Assembly: GCA_016806645.1 (NCBI GenBank)
Contig: JACSYO010002062.1
Coordinates: 1,289,501-1,353,500 of the forward strand
Source: Ophiodon elongatus
Lineage: Eukaryota > Chordata > Actinopteri > Perciformes > Hexagrammidae
Length of the DNA: 64,000 bases
Reading direction: 5' to 3'
Both the position numbers and the translations under genes were made by a program. The notes beneath the pieces are model-generated. The model did no database searches. It saw only the letters and a program-made list of their open reading frames with translations, and was not told where the DNA came from. Position 1 is the first letter of the stretch. Every line of letters begins with the position of its first letter. Positions 1 through 13,833 of this stretch are shown piece by piece.

Positions 1-40
1 CTCATCTAATCGACAGTTCCCAGCTCAGAGATGTGGGAGA

Positions 41-53
41 CACACACACACAC

Positions 54-92
<39 letters not shown>
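41..92. repeat. (CA)26 microsatellite
   Basis: Near-perfect CA repeat with one C-to-G type interruption at about position 58. Confidence 0.97.
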
Positions 93-94
<2 letters not shown>

Positions 95-455
95 CGCAAC
101 AGAGTTATCAGCGGGGAAGAAATCAATGGCTCTCTGAGAGAAAAGAGCACTGCCCTGCATCTCGGCTGAAGCCATCCAGTAAGAATGTTAGCACATGATG
201 CTTCGTGTGTTGAAATGAATCAGCCTGAATGACTGTAGCTGTGATTCACCCACAATCAGAGCAGCGACTAATTGCCCCCTAATTAAATTGGGACACAATC
301 TGTGTTTAATTTTATATCAGATCGGAAATAATTATCGTCCATGTTTCCCCTCCTCAGCTGAGGTGAAATAGAATATCTTAATGTAATGCCTCTCGGTGCT
401 GCTCTCACAATACACATAGTGTGCACAAAGAAAATGTAAGTGAGAGAACGTTCAA

Positions 456-462
<7 letters not shown>

Positions 463-510
<48 letters not shown>
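463..510. repeat. (CA)24 microsatellite
   Basis: Perfect CA repeat, preceded by a short CT run and followed by GAGAGA. Confidence 0.97.
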
Positions 511-513
<3 letters not shown>

Positions 514-677
514 AGACCATATGCATCAGAGATTATGAGCTTGATTCAGGGTCTGAATCACAATGGTTTAACCTTTTGGACAGAATGAGTGCCAGACTAC
601 CTTGATGCCAGCTCAGTGAGTCATGCAGAGTGGAATTATATGGGACAAAGGCATGGTGAACCAAGATGTGTGTGTGT

Positions 678-714
678 GGGGGGGCGTGGGGGGGTGGTGG
701 TGGGGGTGGAGGGG
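678..714 (+). other. G-rich tract, possible G-quadruplex
   Basis: Several runs of three to seven G lie close together on the + strand, separated by single T or short linkers, directly after a short TG repeat. The pattern fits the usual four-run G-quadruplex rule. It is intergenic, about 14.8 kb before the inpp5a start codon. Confidence 0.6.
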
Positions 715-1269
715 CAACATCCAGTGAATTCTCAAACTCGAGCCTCAAGTGCATGACCTCTGTCTGTACTGCCTCCTACTGTTGCTATTTTAACTTGAGT
801 GAATCTCGTATCAAATTAACCCACATAAAACCGCTTCATCTAGAAGTGTGTGTCTTTGTACAAGTGTGTTCTTTTTAGTTTAGTCAAAGTCAAAGATGAT
901 ATTCTTCACAATACCTAAAGAATGAGGAAAGGGCTCCATAGTTATATTTTGGTCGGTGGTGTAAGCTAATAATTAGCTTATTAGCCATGGATGTAGACAA
1001 ACAAATATTCCTTTTGTAGTGTTTACTTTGCTAGACGGAAATGAAATGACTGTTGCTAAAGTCCTCTCAAGTAAAAGTAGCCGTGAGCTTACATGAAGTT
1101 CTTATAAAAAATGTAATGTTTAACGTCCTTGTAATTAGCTTTTTAGCTGGGTTAACAAACTAGCTTGACCTTCGACAAAACGCACGCAGTTTAATGAGCT
1201 TAATAGATGGCTTTTTGGTTCCTGTGAACTGAAGCCAGTTTTCTCATCAAGTTTTGGAGTTTTCTGGAG

Positions 1270-1345
1270 TTTTCCAACATGGTGGTTAGCACTGTGCCCT
1301 CACAGCAAGAGGGGGGCCAGGTTAAGATTCCCGGGCTAGACGGTG
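1270..1345 (+). repeat. Degenerate tRNA-derived SINE fragment
   Basis: The sequence tggttagcactg at about 1283 resembles a Pol III A box. The sequence ggttaagattccc at 1320-1332 resembles a B box with extra bases. 'ctcacagcaaga' between them is typical of a very common fish SINE/tRNA-like head. No intact 3' body was seen, so this is probably a truncated relic. Confidence 0.55.
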
Positions 1346-2737
1346 GCAGTGCATTTGTGTTGTATTTAGTACAGATATAACTCTTCTATCACAATAGCAC
1401 ATTTTTGGGGATATAGTAATGTGTGACTCAGAAACCATGTGGATGTTTACGCCTCATACACAGTCTTTTGTGTGTGTGGTATAAGGTGACAGTGCCAGGG
1501 ACTTGGTGAAAAACAGGCTATGAATCAGCAGGACGGTGGTACCTACAGGAAGGACTGTGTCATTACCATCATTGGATTAACCTCCTCCTCAAATTAGCAG
1601 CTCAACCTGTGACTCATCCGACAGACAGGCTGACTTTTTCTGCACCGTCCAGGATAGTATTCAGCTTTTAAAATATTTAAATTCTCCTTAATACACTCAA
1701 TGATAAAAGGGTGTGAGGATATGGTGGCGAAAAAACATGGAGTTTTGCTCGTTCATTCCTATATTCACTCGGTTTGAAGTAGTGGATTAAAGAAATGAAG
1801 GTTCCCATATAGCACACATGAGTTTGGTTATTGAAAGAGAACCACAACATTTTGCAGATTCATTACCTCGATTAGGACCTTTTATGCTGTGCTGAATCAG
1901 GAACTCACGTTGTAATTTCACAGTCTATTCCGTACTGTTTTAGTTTGTTCTGCTTATTACAGTGTAATAGAGTGGTGGAGCACAGTACAGTCTGTGTTCA
2001 GGCGATCAGAAAGACCTTGTACGTTCACAGCGCAGAATCCCATACAGCATTTACAGCCTTGGGTGGGGACGTTTGTTATCTTATAAAAACCGCCTCACTG
2101 CCGACTTCCATAAAACTAGAGATTAAACCATTTCACAACAAAGAAGTGGGTTATTGAAAGCCAATTGCAATACTTTTAATGTGAAGCTACTTCCTGCTCT
2201 CATTCAGTGTGTTTTTCCATTCTGAACCGGTTTCCAGTGCTACAAAATCCAGCTGTGTGATAGTCATCACATTGGTGAAGCATGGGGAACATATTCAGTT
2301 TGGGGTTAAAGCCAAGGCCAATAATGCCCAACCCTGCATATCTATGTCATATATGTATGCAGAAGTACTGATGTGTCTATGGGCTTGTTTATGAGTCATA
2401 TTGGAATAAATAACCTCATCTGCTTTCTTTGACATTGCCAGGTCAACCCTCAGTGATATTCTCTGCAAATGTCTTAATTTCATTTAACTACACAAGGATT
2501 CTGTTTAACACATGAGCAACCTTAAGATAAGGCCTCAAGGATGACAGTGCCTTCTTGTAGCTTCAGTATTAACTAACTGTCTAAAGTGGACATGACAACT
2601 AAAACCTATTGCAGTGGCATTTCACTTTTCCGGCTCGTGTTTCACAAGAAAAAGAAAACAAAATGACACAAAAGTAAGACAGAAATAATTAGAATTTTGA
2701 GAAACACGTTTTTTCCTTTTTCTTCGAGCCGCACTAG

Positions 2738-2850
2738 GATGGATTGCCATGAAAAGTGGTAAGAGATAAATCATGATGCCCAGAGGATGAATCTCTCTGA
2801 CTTTGGTTACTTTCCACGTAGCGACACCAGCAGGTCAATCAGCATCACAC
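2738..2850 (+). repeat. Dispersed teleost repeat, copy A
   Basis: The block running through gatggattgccatgaaaag, tgcccagaggatgaat and 'ctgactttgg...agcgacaccagcaggtca' resembles the longer copy at about 32935-33275. I recognise this as a common percomorph interspersed repeat but cannot name the family. Confidence 0.6.
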
Positions 2851-5800
2851 CTACGACACATACATATGTTCATGGTGTCATTATCAGCTATAGTAAAAAT
2901 AAAGTTACACGTGGACTTGTTGATCATTGGGTTTTGGACCTCCGTCCTACAGTATGATCCCCATTTACTATTGTCAGACTTATACAAACAGTTGATCGGC
3001 CCAAAAATCTACTCCGACAAAGAAGGTTTTGATTTTTAGTCTTCATAAGGAGTTTTCTTTTTTTTACAGAGGCTCTAAGATGAAATGTTTTGACCATCTA
3101 AAAGTGTACTTTTTTGGCAAAGAAGAACATAAGCACGTCAATTTGTTCAGTTTTACATCTTGTAAATATTTGCTGCTAAGCCCTCATTGCTGGGGTTCTT
3201 TTTTGCACTCCACTCCACAAATGTCATCTGCCAGTCAAACTTAAGTGTGTGCAGTGTGACATTCTGTTTCTTGGATTTTGGGCTGAAAAGGTTTGAACTT
3301 CTTGAATTTTTTAGCTCACGCTCACGCTCACTCCTCTATTATTATTTTTGATTATCCCAAACACCGCTTAAAAGTCAAAGGCTTCGATTTTATTGCTGAG
3401 ACTCATAAGTTGACTGGCTTTAATCACTGCACTGGATTCCTCCCTCACATGCAGAGACTTCCCCTTTCTCTGGCGGGTTGGAAGGGGACAGCAGGTTACG
3501 GTGAGAGGTAATGATGTGGAAAGCTGTGCTTGGAGGGAGGGGTGAGGACGAGAGGGGTGGGGGGGGGAGCCGTGACAGCTGTCACACAGTAACAAACGCC
3601 TCCCTCTGTGAGCGGACACTCGGAGATGAGGGGTGGGGTGGGAGGCCCTCCCTCACAACACAGCTGCCACAGAACTGTCACTCAGGACGTTATCGTGCCC
3701 CCCTCATCTGGACTGGATAATGGGGCTTCTGGTCAGCGTGGGCATTAGCTAGGACTCTGAAGGGGTGGCTTTTCAGAAGCTGGTTAAGTGAAACTGAAAC
3801 ACAATTCACTGAAGGCGCCTTGGGAATAATTTGGGCTGAAACTGAATGATTTCCAATACTCAATCACACGATGGTGCGTCTTTCCTTGACCATATGGGAC
3901 CACCCGGTCAGACGACCCTAGACCGGTGAAAGTGCCCAAACAATACAAACTGGCACAGTAGCATTCGATTTAATGGGTATCTTCAACCAAAAAGGTCCTT
4001 TAGTGTCCATTGAACAGAGGCAGAAGAAGACTAACACTGCCACCAAGTGGTGTCTCACAGGTAAACTAAACCAAAAGCGCATGTGTGTTGTTGGCTAAAC
4101 ACCGCACTCTGAATTAATCACCCGCACCCAGAATGCACCTGTGAAAACACCTGGATTCAGGTTTGCTCGTTGGCGTGAGCAACAACGGAGGCTCAATTTT
4201 GGAGAGAGAGTTAGAGGAAGAAGTTGAGTATTGAGAATACCAAGGCCTCTAGATATTAGTGTTTAAGGCTCAGCAGCACATCAGTGTGACGTTGGCTTGT
4301 GGAACGAGCTGAATGTGTGTGTGCCTTTGTTAGAAGTGTAAGATATTTTGTATTTTGTGTATATATTTTGTATTTTTGTGTGTAGAGTTTCGACAAAGAG
4401 GGCCTTATAGTAATATTTTTGGCAATTGCACCAAAAAAAACTCCCAAAAAAGAAACATGATCAGCCAGTGAAAGGTACTCAAACAAAAGGTTTAGGAGGG
4501 TCGGGGGTGCCACTGTGAACAAGACTTAATACACATTTTTAAGTTTTTTAATGTGCTTAGCTGTTTGTTTGAACTTTCAGTGCAAGCGAGGATATTTGGA
4601 ATAAACCATTTATTTAAACTGAGAAAAAGAAAGTACTCCATGAAAGTTGTGGTTGGAAAAGAAAAGTCAGTGATTTGTATAAAGCAAATATTTTTAAGCA
4701 AGTACAATTGAAAAGGAGAAAAAAATCTGATGCTTTTTTTATGTGCCTTGGAGAGCACACTCAGCCTCAGTATTTTATAAAATCATACTCTGTAGTTATA
4801 AAGATCAGGGAAGGGAATCTTAGTTCAAACATTGGAGAAGTTGAAGTATATGGAAAAGTGGAAAATGTCGAACGGTCAGAAAATGCAGTGAGCACATTTA
4901 CAAACCACAAAAACATACACAGATGTTATTAAACAATCTTCCTTATCTGTGTTAATTTGGAAAAAGGTCTCCCCAACGGATATATCAAAACATGGAATAT
5001 TAGCATTGACCGGCTTTATTGGCACAAGGATTGTTTGCTCCAATAGTCAGACAAAAGCCTGAATTTCAAAGTAATGATGGACATTGCTTCTGTTTTGTTT
5101 TTTAATTTCTGATCATCAGGGTTAACACTAAATGATTATCTATGAAGTCTGCTCTCAAATTCTAGTTTGTATAAAGAACAAAATGTAATAGGAAGTAAAT
5201 ATTCCAGCTAATATACTGTAAATATGTGTGGTTGTGGTATGAGCTACCTTTTATAGGCCCGGATTTGTTCTATTCGTTTTGTGATGCTCTTCAATGATTA
5301 ACTGGAACATGTTGTACCGTGTAGCAGGTCTTTATGTTTACAAAAAAAAGAAACCTGACGCTAGAATGAAACATTTCATTTCGAATAAATTCATGCTGAA
5401 AACAGAATTTCCTTGGACATCAAACTTGCACCAAAACACAGAGATGGAAACAAAAGAAAAGGCAGACCAAACACAATTTACTTCGGGCTGTCAGTAAATA
5501 CAAACCTTCTGCTGTCCAACAGGATATGAAGGGCCCTCCAATAGCTCTTACAGGTGTCATATCCCTCTGTTACAGGTAAATGTGTATCCTGCACAGGGTG
5601 CACATTTTAGAGGTAAATCGATGTTCTGACAGCATTGATCTCTACTGCCATCTCCTGGAAGAAAGCATGAATGCAAGTGTAATATATATTATTATTCCTC
5701 GGTGTGTCTGTCCTCTGTTATCATCATGTCCCTCTTTTTCTGTATTAAATCACTTCAGATGCCTCTTTGGATATGTGTCTGATAAATGAGCGGCATACAG

Positions 5801-7139
5801 TCAAGTTCAGTCGGGTTGTTTAACCACTTTGTTTGTTCCAAAGAAATGTTAATTTCCGGTAAATAGTAACTCGAGTGCCAGATCCTATGTAAACAGAGCA
5901 GACAAGGAAGCTCAGTTATGATCCTGAAAGCAAACATCTGTTGGTCACAAGATGGAACAATTTCATCATTTCAGTCTGGCCGTGGCCACCAGTTGATGTC
6001 AATTAAGCCCCGCTCTGCCGGGACATTTACATAAGGCTCTGGAGAGCAGCACAGAGCACGGTTTGTTTCCCATTTTGGCAGCGGCCGTTTCCTAGATACA
6101 CACAGGCCTGTTTTCAGCACCTTCAGGAGCTTTGTGTTTGACAAGCAGCAAAAGGAGAAAAAAAAAGGGCCCTAATCCCCCTCAGTTTATATTTAGTACA
6201 GCGAGTCTGAATCTCGGGGTCGTTGGCTTGACATATTGCCAGTTATGGTTTGAATGAATGGAGCACTGAGTGGGAGCGGTGATCTTGGCCCTGAGCAGGG
6301 CAAACTCCTCTGTGTTTTGGACGGGCTGCTGTTGCTGAAATGGCTGTTGTTTTTGGTTGGGTGAATGGCTTCGGGGGCCGTGACGCACGACTATTTCCGA
6401 GTAGACCCTAATTTACTAAGAAAACCATGGCCTGCCTTTGATACAAAGCTGCTTTGTCATTGAAGATATCGTCACTTGCTGAGTTTTGCCAATCAGTAAA
6501 AGTAAGTCCCTTTGATGGGACTTTGTGTAGGCGTAGTAACTCTCCTCTAGATGGCAGTAAGACTGACACTATCATCCTGTAAAGGCAGATAATGATTGTG
6601 AGGATTGACAGATTTGGGTCTAATGAGTCATATTTCGGTGTGAAATCATTTGATTCGGGAATTAAATGGCAATAAAGATTTTAATTACAAATGGGGGGAG
6701 AGACGAGGTCTAAATGGTGAAATAAGCTTTAATTCAAAGGTCAGCCACTTAATAAACAACCCCAGAAGGATAAATACAGGAAAAGTGGGAGTTAAGCAGT
6801 AGAGAAACAAGCAACGGTTTTGTTCAAAGATAGTTTATTTAAAGATACAATCATTGCTCTTAGTTGTTTTTAGCACCCATTGTGTGCAAGCTGTAAACAC
6901 AACATTGACATACTACCTTAAATCAGGACAGATTTCACCTCTGTGTCTGTCCATGGTTAATCTCGCATTCTGCAGCAGCAAACTGAATACTATTTTGGGT
7001 GGCCGGTTATGGCTGCATGTTCAAGGTCCTCTCGTGGTTGCGAGAAATGTTTTATGCAACAACTTCAAGCTGATGGCCTGTGTTCATCGCCACTTGTTTT
7101 TGAGTTTAAATTAAGTGTGTTTTAGAAGACCTCACAGCA

Positions 7140-8115
7140 CATCGGTGTCTAGACAGGGGGTTAGCCAATTGTGGGTTGATCCATTCAATCACACAATACA
7201 GCAGTGGTCGTTGCAGACACACCTGGAGAAGATCTGCACTCTACTGAGTACAACTTTCTAGTTAGCTGTGTTTTGGTTTCCAAAGGAAGGAAAAATATGT
7301 CTGCTAGTTGCTTGACTACGTTCACAAGCTAGTTGCTAATGTTGTTCGTCTGACGCTTTGTGCTGTGGTGGTAGTGTACTGTGGGTTTATCCGAACATTA
7401 AAGTTGCGGGGCCGTAAAACCAAAACAATGGACTGAAAGACGATAAACCAATCCGTAGAGTCGACGGGAAATGTACGTGTTTGTCACTATGAATGACCCC
7501 TTTCACTTTGCGCATAACAATTGTAGCCATGGTAATGTGAAATTATTGATAAATGAAGCTTTAGATCTGCAATAAGGGACTGTACTTGTGTAGTGCTTTT
7601 CTAGTATTTCAACCACTCAAAGTGCTTTAAGCCTACTTGTCATCATTCACCCATTCACACACTGATGGGAGGGGCTACCATGCAAGGTGCCACCTGCCCA
7701 TCAGGACTAACTAACATTCATACACCATAGGCACAGCTACGGGAGCAATTTGGGCTTGAGTGTCTTGCCCAAGGACACATCGTCACAGACTAGCAGAGCC
7801 GGGGATCGAACCACCGATCCTTTGATTGAAGGACAACCCTGTTCTACCACTGAGCCACAGTCGCTGAAATGGCTCTGAGAGACCTACAGTATGCTACCTG
7901 TTCAGCACCAGCACCAAAATATAGATAGAGAGAGCAACTATCTGGTGAATATTGTAGAGCATTTAGCTGCTAAAGAGTAAGGTATTTCCCTCAGGAGTTG
8001 GAGGAGACCAAAACAGAGAGAAAAGGGAGAGTGAATACCGGATTTACATTCAGCAGGTGGTGCTAACAAAATGCTAACATTTCGCTCTGTCTATGTGTAA
8101 ATGACCAACTGTTTG
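7140..8115 (+). repeat. Older interspersed repeat interrupted by a SINE
   Basis: The right part (about 7955-8110, through tagctgctaaagag and 'gagaccaaaacagagagaaaa') is clearly similar to 9240-9440. The left part (about 7200-7400, with 'gttcacaagctagttgctaa') resembles the other half of the same fish repeat from memory. A tRNA-derived SINE at 7577-7866 lies between them. Outer limits are approximate and the class is unknown. Confidence 0.5.
7577..7866 (-). mobile_element. tRNA-derived SINE, minus strand
   Basis: Read on the minus strand, this starts with a Pol III A box, TGGCTCAGTGGTAG (7857-7844), and a B box, GGTTCGATCCC (7812-7802). Together they match an intact internal tRNA-type promoter. 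The body continues through 'ccaaggacac' and 'cattcacccattcacaca', which I recognise from a very abundant teleost SINE. It ends near 7577 without an obvious poly-A tail. Clear target-site duplications were not found. The tRNA-like head is not a functional tRNA gene, because it has no matching acceptor stem and is joined to a SINE body. Confidence 0.8.
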
Positions 8116-9239
8116 CTAACATATTTGTCATATAATTTTAATAGCTGATATATGCCAGTTCTTGTGCTTACAGTCTGTTTCCACAGCCCTCAAGTAGCTA
8201 ATAAATCCTTCTATGCATGTTCAACTTTTCAAGGTTTTTTCTTTTTTTCTTTTAGTTCAAAGTATCAAGTTACATAATTCATAATGAACGTACTGAAAAT
8301 AGCCAGAGCAATGAGTTGAAGCAGGGACAGTCTTACCAGTCAGTCCCCCTTGAACTGAAAATTATTTAGGCCATCAGCAGCCTCTCAGAAAATAACTGAC
8401 CTTTGTCCCAGTAGAATAACGTGCTCCAAATTAATTGGTAAGGGAGGATAAATTAGTATGGGACGATATTATAAAGCACCCATTGGGAGCTCCAAAATAG
8501 GCTTCCTCGCAGTGGGATCCACTCTGGCCAACAGAGAGAAGTGAAGAAATATGCCAGAGATTTAAGGCTACAGTCCAGGCAGAAAAGGCTAACTTTGTGA
8601 ATTGACCCAACTGAAAAACTATGACAGGGTTAACTGAAGCCCCAAGCTTATCAAGGCCCTGCATGCTCACTTCTTTGATTTTGGGTTTTTGTGGTGGGTA
8701 ACAATATGTTTTCTCCATATAATTGCAGTGTATTTACTTATTTACTATATTTTGAAAAAAAAGATCCCACATGTGTCAACATTAGGGTCAAATGTTACGT
8801 AAGAACTATGCATAAAGTGTGTAAAACATTTCCATTTAATGGAATGGTGTTGCCACAACAACATCTCAGTTTTTTATATTTCACGCAATGTAAAAATGAT
8901 GTTGCGTTCTGGAGATTCATACTTAAGTCACATGATGACGACCAAGCAAATCCACCTTCACTGATATAGACCGACAAAATGCACTTGGTAATGGCAGAAA
9001 ACACCCTGGAAGTAGACCTTGAGTTTCTGGATACTTTTCTAAAATGTATTTTATTCATTTATTTTAACAACCTTGAAGCGGCTACAAAATTGTATGATAG
9101 CAATGTATCAAATGACAATGTGACAATGTGAAAGAGGTCGCTTGGGATGTACCTACAGACAATTATCACCTGAAGGTGCAGCTCCCCTGGGCTTTCCAGA
9201 GCTTTAAATAGCTCTGAAAAACCCAGCTGTGCACTAGTG

Positions 9240-9440
9240 AACACAGGGGAGCATCTAGCAGCCAAAGAGACTGATATTTACCTTTGGAGATGGTAGAGAC
9301 CAAAAACAGAGCTAAAAGAAAGTCAATATTGGACTTAAAAGGGCCAGAAACACAACTTCTAATGAATGATAGTGTTGCGTAACTACTGGATGTGTAAATA
9401 AGCAACAGACAGCTTACAAGTCTGCGTATCAGCTTAAAAA
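9240..9440 (+). repeat. Second copy of the 7.9-8.1 kb interspersed repeat
   Basis: The stretch from 'ggagcatctagcagccaaagag' (shared in diverged form) through 'gagaccaaaaacagagctaaaag' to 'gtgtaaataagcaacag' aligns with 7955-8110 in the same orientation. Divergence is considerable, so the copies are old. Confidence 0.55.
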
Positions 9441-10369
9441 GTGTTATGTCAATGTTATGTTTAGAGCTTGTTTCAGATGTTTCCAAGTGGCCAAAACATC
9501 ATTTTTTTCTGTTTTGAAGTTACTAAAGGGGCCAACTGTATGTTAAGGTGTATTAAACATTTTTTAAACTTGAGAAAGTTAAAAGACTCCCTCTAGATAT
9601 AATTTAAGACAAATAAAGGAAACTCTGCTTGGAATTGTGATAGTTTGATTACCTAGTTTTAATTCTAAGGATAACATCCACACTACATGTTCCCTTAGTG
9701 AAAAATCAAGAACTAAGTCTACACTGGAGGTTTGGATGTCTCCACACACTTGTATGAGTCTTCTGAGGAGTTGAATGAACATACTGTTCTTCTGCTTGTA
9801 TGGCTTAGTTTCTTTAAGCAAATGAACTGAATCCTCGGGTAACACAAATCCTGGTTCGCTAAAGGAAACGTATAATAGTTTTGCTCAAACAATCTGTAAG
9901 CACTCTAGGCAAACATTTTATTCAAATTATATAGAAATATGTCAGAGAGACATGAATTGTCCCTGGAATGACTCAGAGATAAAACTTCATCCACACACAC
10001 ACAGATCTCCCTTCCACTAATGAAACCGTATTCTCGTGCTAAATTCCCATGCTGCCAAAGCTGGCTCTCTTGGTATACATACATCGGGTCTACATGACTG
10101 ATTCCTGAGAGCGGCTGGAGATAAAACTTTATGTTCGAGAGAGTCGAAATGCATCATCACATGGCTGAATCCCTGCTTCTTTGGAAACATGAGAAAGCCT
10201 GATTATTTCCAGGTTTGCCTATTTTTAGATTCTAAGCAGTAGAGGGATCGGGGTCAAAGTGCACATACTTGCTGGCAGTCTGGAATTCCAACGTAATTTT
10301 TTCCATTACCCAGAGTGCAAAGGGAGGAGCTTCTGGCCAGTGCATATAACTTCTTTATCAGCAGCAGAC

Positions 10370-10435
10370 CCACACAAACACACACACACACACACACGCA
10401 CACACACGCACACACACGCACACACACACACACAC
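10370..10435. repeat. Imperfect (CA)n/(CACG) microsatellite
   Basis: CA repeat with three evenly spaced CG interruptions, followed shortly by a poly-C run near 10460. Confidence 0.95.
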
Positions 10436-10807
10436 GATTTTCATTACCCCCTCCTTACATCCCCCCCCCCCCCTGTGGGATATCCTGCCTAGAGTTTACA
10501 GTGTAGTATTTACTGACCCTCATGAAACACATTACCTGAGTTGTTATCTGTGTACACACAGAGCTCCACACATATTTGTCATGTTATTTTTAGGATCATT
10601 TCCACTTGCTTTCCCTTCAAGCTGTTCGATAAGACGGACGAAATAAAGGGCCAGTGTTAGCAGAAACTAAAAGAATCCCACGGTCCGAGAGGACAACTGG
10701 GATACTGGGATACGTTGACTATGGAAAATATGCTTATTCGCTCTCTAGCCGAAGGTTCGATGAGGAGACCAATAGGCTTCAACTCTAATGTGTGATAATC
10801 ATGAAGC

Positions 10808-11318
10808 TTGAGCCGGGATACGGCTAGCTAAGCATAGCGCAAAGACTGGAGGCAGATTGAAAACAAATCCCCTCTCACTCACCAGCACATCTAAAGCTCA
10901 AAAATAAAACACCTCACAACTTGTTTGTTTCATCCATCAACAAACAGGACTGTGTAAACAAACTGCCGTTTTAGTATCGGGGGTTACGTGTTGTTGTCTA
11001 TTTCTTGGCCGAGAGCGGTGACACACATAACCCCCTGTAAATCCACAACATGTCATTTTGTACGGACTTTTGTACGGATTGTACAAACATGTGTGGGTTA
11101 ATTTGTGAAATTTGGAAGTGCAGACTCATTTTTATTATCTTTTAGACGGAGCAAGGCTCGCTGTTTTCCCCCTGCTTCCAGCTAAGCTAAGGTAATTGGC
11201 GTCTGGCCATGGCTAAATGTTTATCGTAGAGACACGAAAAAGGTCTCAATATTCTCATCTAACTCTCGCCAAGAAAGCGAATAAATGTGTTTATCATAAT
11301 ATCAAACTGTTCCTTTAC
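10808..11318 (+). repeat. Foldback 'gctaagctaa' interspersed repeat, copy 1
   Basis: The left end 'atacggctagctaagc...aaagactggaggcag' and the right part 'ccccctgcttccagctaagctaa' are imperfect inverted copies. The right end 'ctcatctaactctcgccaag' is shared with 25830-26012. This is an abundant teleost element that I know but cannot name. The foldback structure suggests a non-autonomous DNA element. Confidence 0.65.
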
Positions 11319-12074
11319 ATCCTCCATTGGAACTGCTCCTCAAAAGAGGAATGGTTTGCAGGCAGTCGATGGTATATGGACAGTTAGCAAGCAGTTAGCT
11401 AACACAGTAGTTCCTTTTCCCCCTCTTCAATTAAACTCTTTATTGAATGAAATTATGTACATAACCGAGAACAAAACTAATAGGGGGGAGTAGACAGCCT
11501 AGTACAGAGAAACTAGAAGAAAATAAAGCTCAGTACTATTGTGACTGAGTAGTGCTAGCATATCCTAGCTGGCTAGAGTGTCAGTGGTTACCTCACTAGC
11601 TAGAGTAGTTTGCTAGTCACAATGTCAACAAGCTTCTGGAACATGTGGATGAATTTCACTTTCCCACTCTGATTGCCTACCTCCCAAAATGTTCTAAACA
11701 CTAGGCTCTTGTGTTATTTCCTGCTGGGCTTCATCTTCCTCCCCTCGCTCCCTTTTTTCTCCCTCGTCCTCCGTCTTCTTCTGCCTATCATAGACACCGC
11801 TAATGTTTTTAGCTTTGTCATCTTCGGGCCTCCTCCCGAGCAAAAGCTATTAACTCCCAGTCCTCCGAACCCATCATGACTTAATGTAAGCATATACGGT
11901 GACAAAATGTTACCTTCATGATAAACACAAGTCAGTCAGGACTAAGAATGTTCCAATACAGTCCACATGGTTTACATAGCTCTAATGGTGCTAAGTTTAC
12001 TGTTAAAGTATCATCTAGTTTGGATTGTTTTCAAGGGGCGGTCTGATCCGTTTTTTAATTAAAACTCTGTACAT

Positions 12075-12075
<1 letters not shown>

Positions 12076-12165
<90 letters not shown>
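12076..12165. repeat. (CA)45 microsatellite
   Basis: Uninterrupted CA dinucleotide repeat of 90 bp. Confidence 0.98.
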
Positions 12166-12167
<2 letters not shown>

Positions 12168-12339
12168 AGCACCGGCAGGGATTTCTTCCCTTCGATTGTT
12201 ATCATTATCCTCTTCATGTGTCTGAATGACTAATTACAGATATTCTGTAGCATATCATGTTAGCACATACAGAACATGGCGATAAAAAAACATGTAAATA
12301 AACATGTACTTGTGCAAACACGATCACAACACGGGAGTC

Positions 12340-12364
12340 ATGAAGAGACACACAGTCATGAAGA

Positions 12365-12412
<48 letters not shown>

Positions 12413-12423
12413 CACACACACAC
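12340..12423. repeat. Short tandem duplication followed by (CA)n
   Basis: An 18-bp unit containing 'gtcatgaagagacacac' is duplicated just before a CA repeat that has one AA interruption. Confidence 0.9.
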
Positions 12424-12556
12424 TCTCTCACCATGCCAGACACAGCTGTGAGTGAGCTCTCTCGTTTTGGTGCTAATCTCTCAGCTCTGTTCAAATCAAG
12501 GACTCTTAGCGAGCCGTGACCGTGCGTCCCCCCCTCCCAAAACACACACTCATAGC

Positions 12557-12583
<27 letters not shown>
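12557..12583. repeat. (CA)13 microsatellite
   Basis: Perfect CA run. Confidence 0.95.
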
Positions 12584-12587
<4 letters not shown>

Positions 12588-13801
12588 GTGATGCTGTTAA
12601 CGTGATTGCTACACGAGCCGTCCTTTAGCCCTTTGAGGATTGCCACCGATCCCTCCTGTCACAGCTGGATGCTCATTCAATATGGTGTACAGCAACATGA
12701 TGAGGCCTAAACACGTGTTTAACTTTCTCAATAAAGCAAGGACACGCTAGAAGTCCGTTACCTCTTCTGTCCACTTAACAGGAGCTCAGTGGGTTGCCCA
12801 GATTGTATTGACGGCATACGATACGTACTTCATGGCATACGACGCATCTGTACTTCACGCGTGATGGTCCGTGAGTGATGCAGAAGAGTCACGCTGTGTT
12901 TCTTCCAGATGATGGGTGTCAGAAGCTAAGAGGTGACATGCATGCAACACCACTGATCATTTTTACTTCCCACCGCATTCGTACAGATGCACGTCAGCAC
13001 CCTATTGAGTGCTGTAGAAAAGTGTCTTAATTAAAACCCGTTAATGAGTCAGCATTTTTACACCTCCGGTTCCCTCGTTTTGGGGTTTTCTTTGGGGAGG
13101 TATTTGGTTAGATTCCTGAAATGAGGTCGATGGTTAACACAAGCATAAGAGATGTTATGTTCTACAACATAAAATGTGTCAGTAAAAACCCCTCTTGTGA
13201 ATTTCGAAGCCTTTAAGTGTCTTAAAAAAGCCGGTTGCTAATTAGCTTTTTACTTCTGCCGAATGCGTTCCCATTGGATTTTTTTGTCCAGGGAACCAGT
13301 CCGATGCTAACTTCCGGGGTTGGCCTACAAAAATACTGCATCACCCTATAGTGTACGCATATTTTCGATTGCAAAATCAACGTGACCTCTGCTCACTGTA
13401 ATCGGGTGTACTCTTCGGCCTAAGCCAGCGCTCAACAGTACATTCTCACACAACGGGACTTGTTGTTTTTCCAACTCAGTCCTTGTGCCAGTAAAGAGGT
13501 GAGCTAATGCTGTTGTCAACAAACAGGTTTTGGGAAGCCAGGGAAAAAAGGCAACCTATTCCCATTCACGTTAATCCATTACTCACGGGCTTGGCTGTGT
13601 CTCTGAGCACCCTTGGCAAAATCCAGTCATACACACTGATTAGTCTTCTAATGTGAAATTTTCCAACGTTTTCCCGCCAAACCCCAAACAGGAAACCTTC
13701 CGACTGGAGATTTGATGTCCACATTTTGAGTGCTGATTTGAACGCATTGAAGACGACAGTCACATTTCCCCTCACAGTTTTGGCTCCACAAACAAAAGCA
13801 G

Positions 13802-13833
13802 TTATGGTTTACGGTACTTATGGTTTACGGTAC
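13802..13833. repeat. 16-bp perfect tandem duplication
   Basis: ttatggtttacggtac occurs twice head to tail. Confidence 0.95.

Noticed and set aside
7800..7860. tRNA gene
   Set aside because: The A and B boxes are real, but no acceptor stem closes and the sequence continues into a SINE body.
8431..8718. 95-codon minus-strand frame that faintly recalls a fish LINE reverse transcriptase tail
   Set aside because: The resemblance is limited to a few residues and lacks the expected motifs; I could not align it convincingly.
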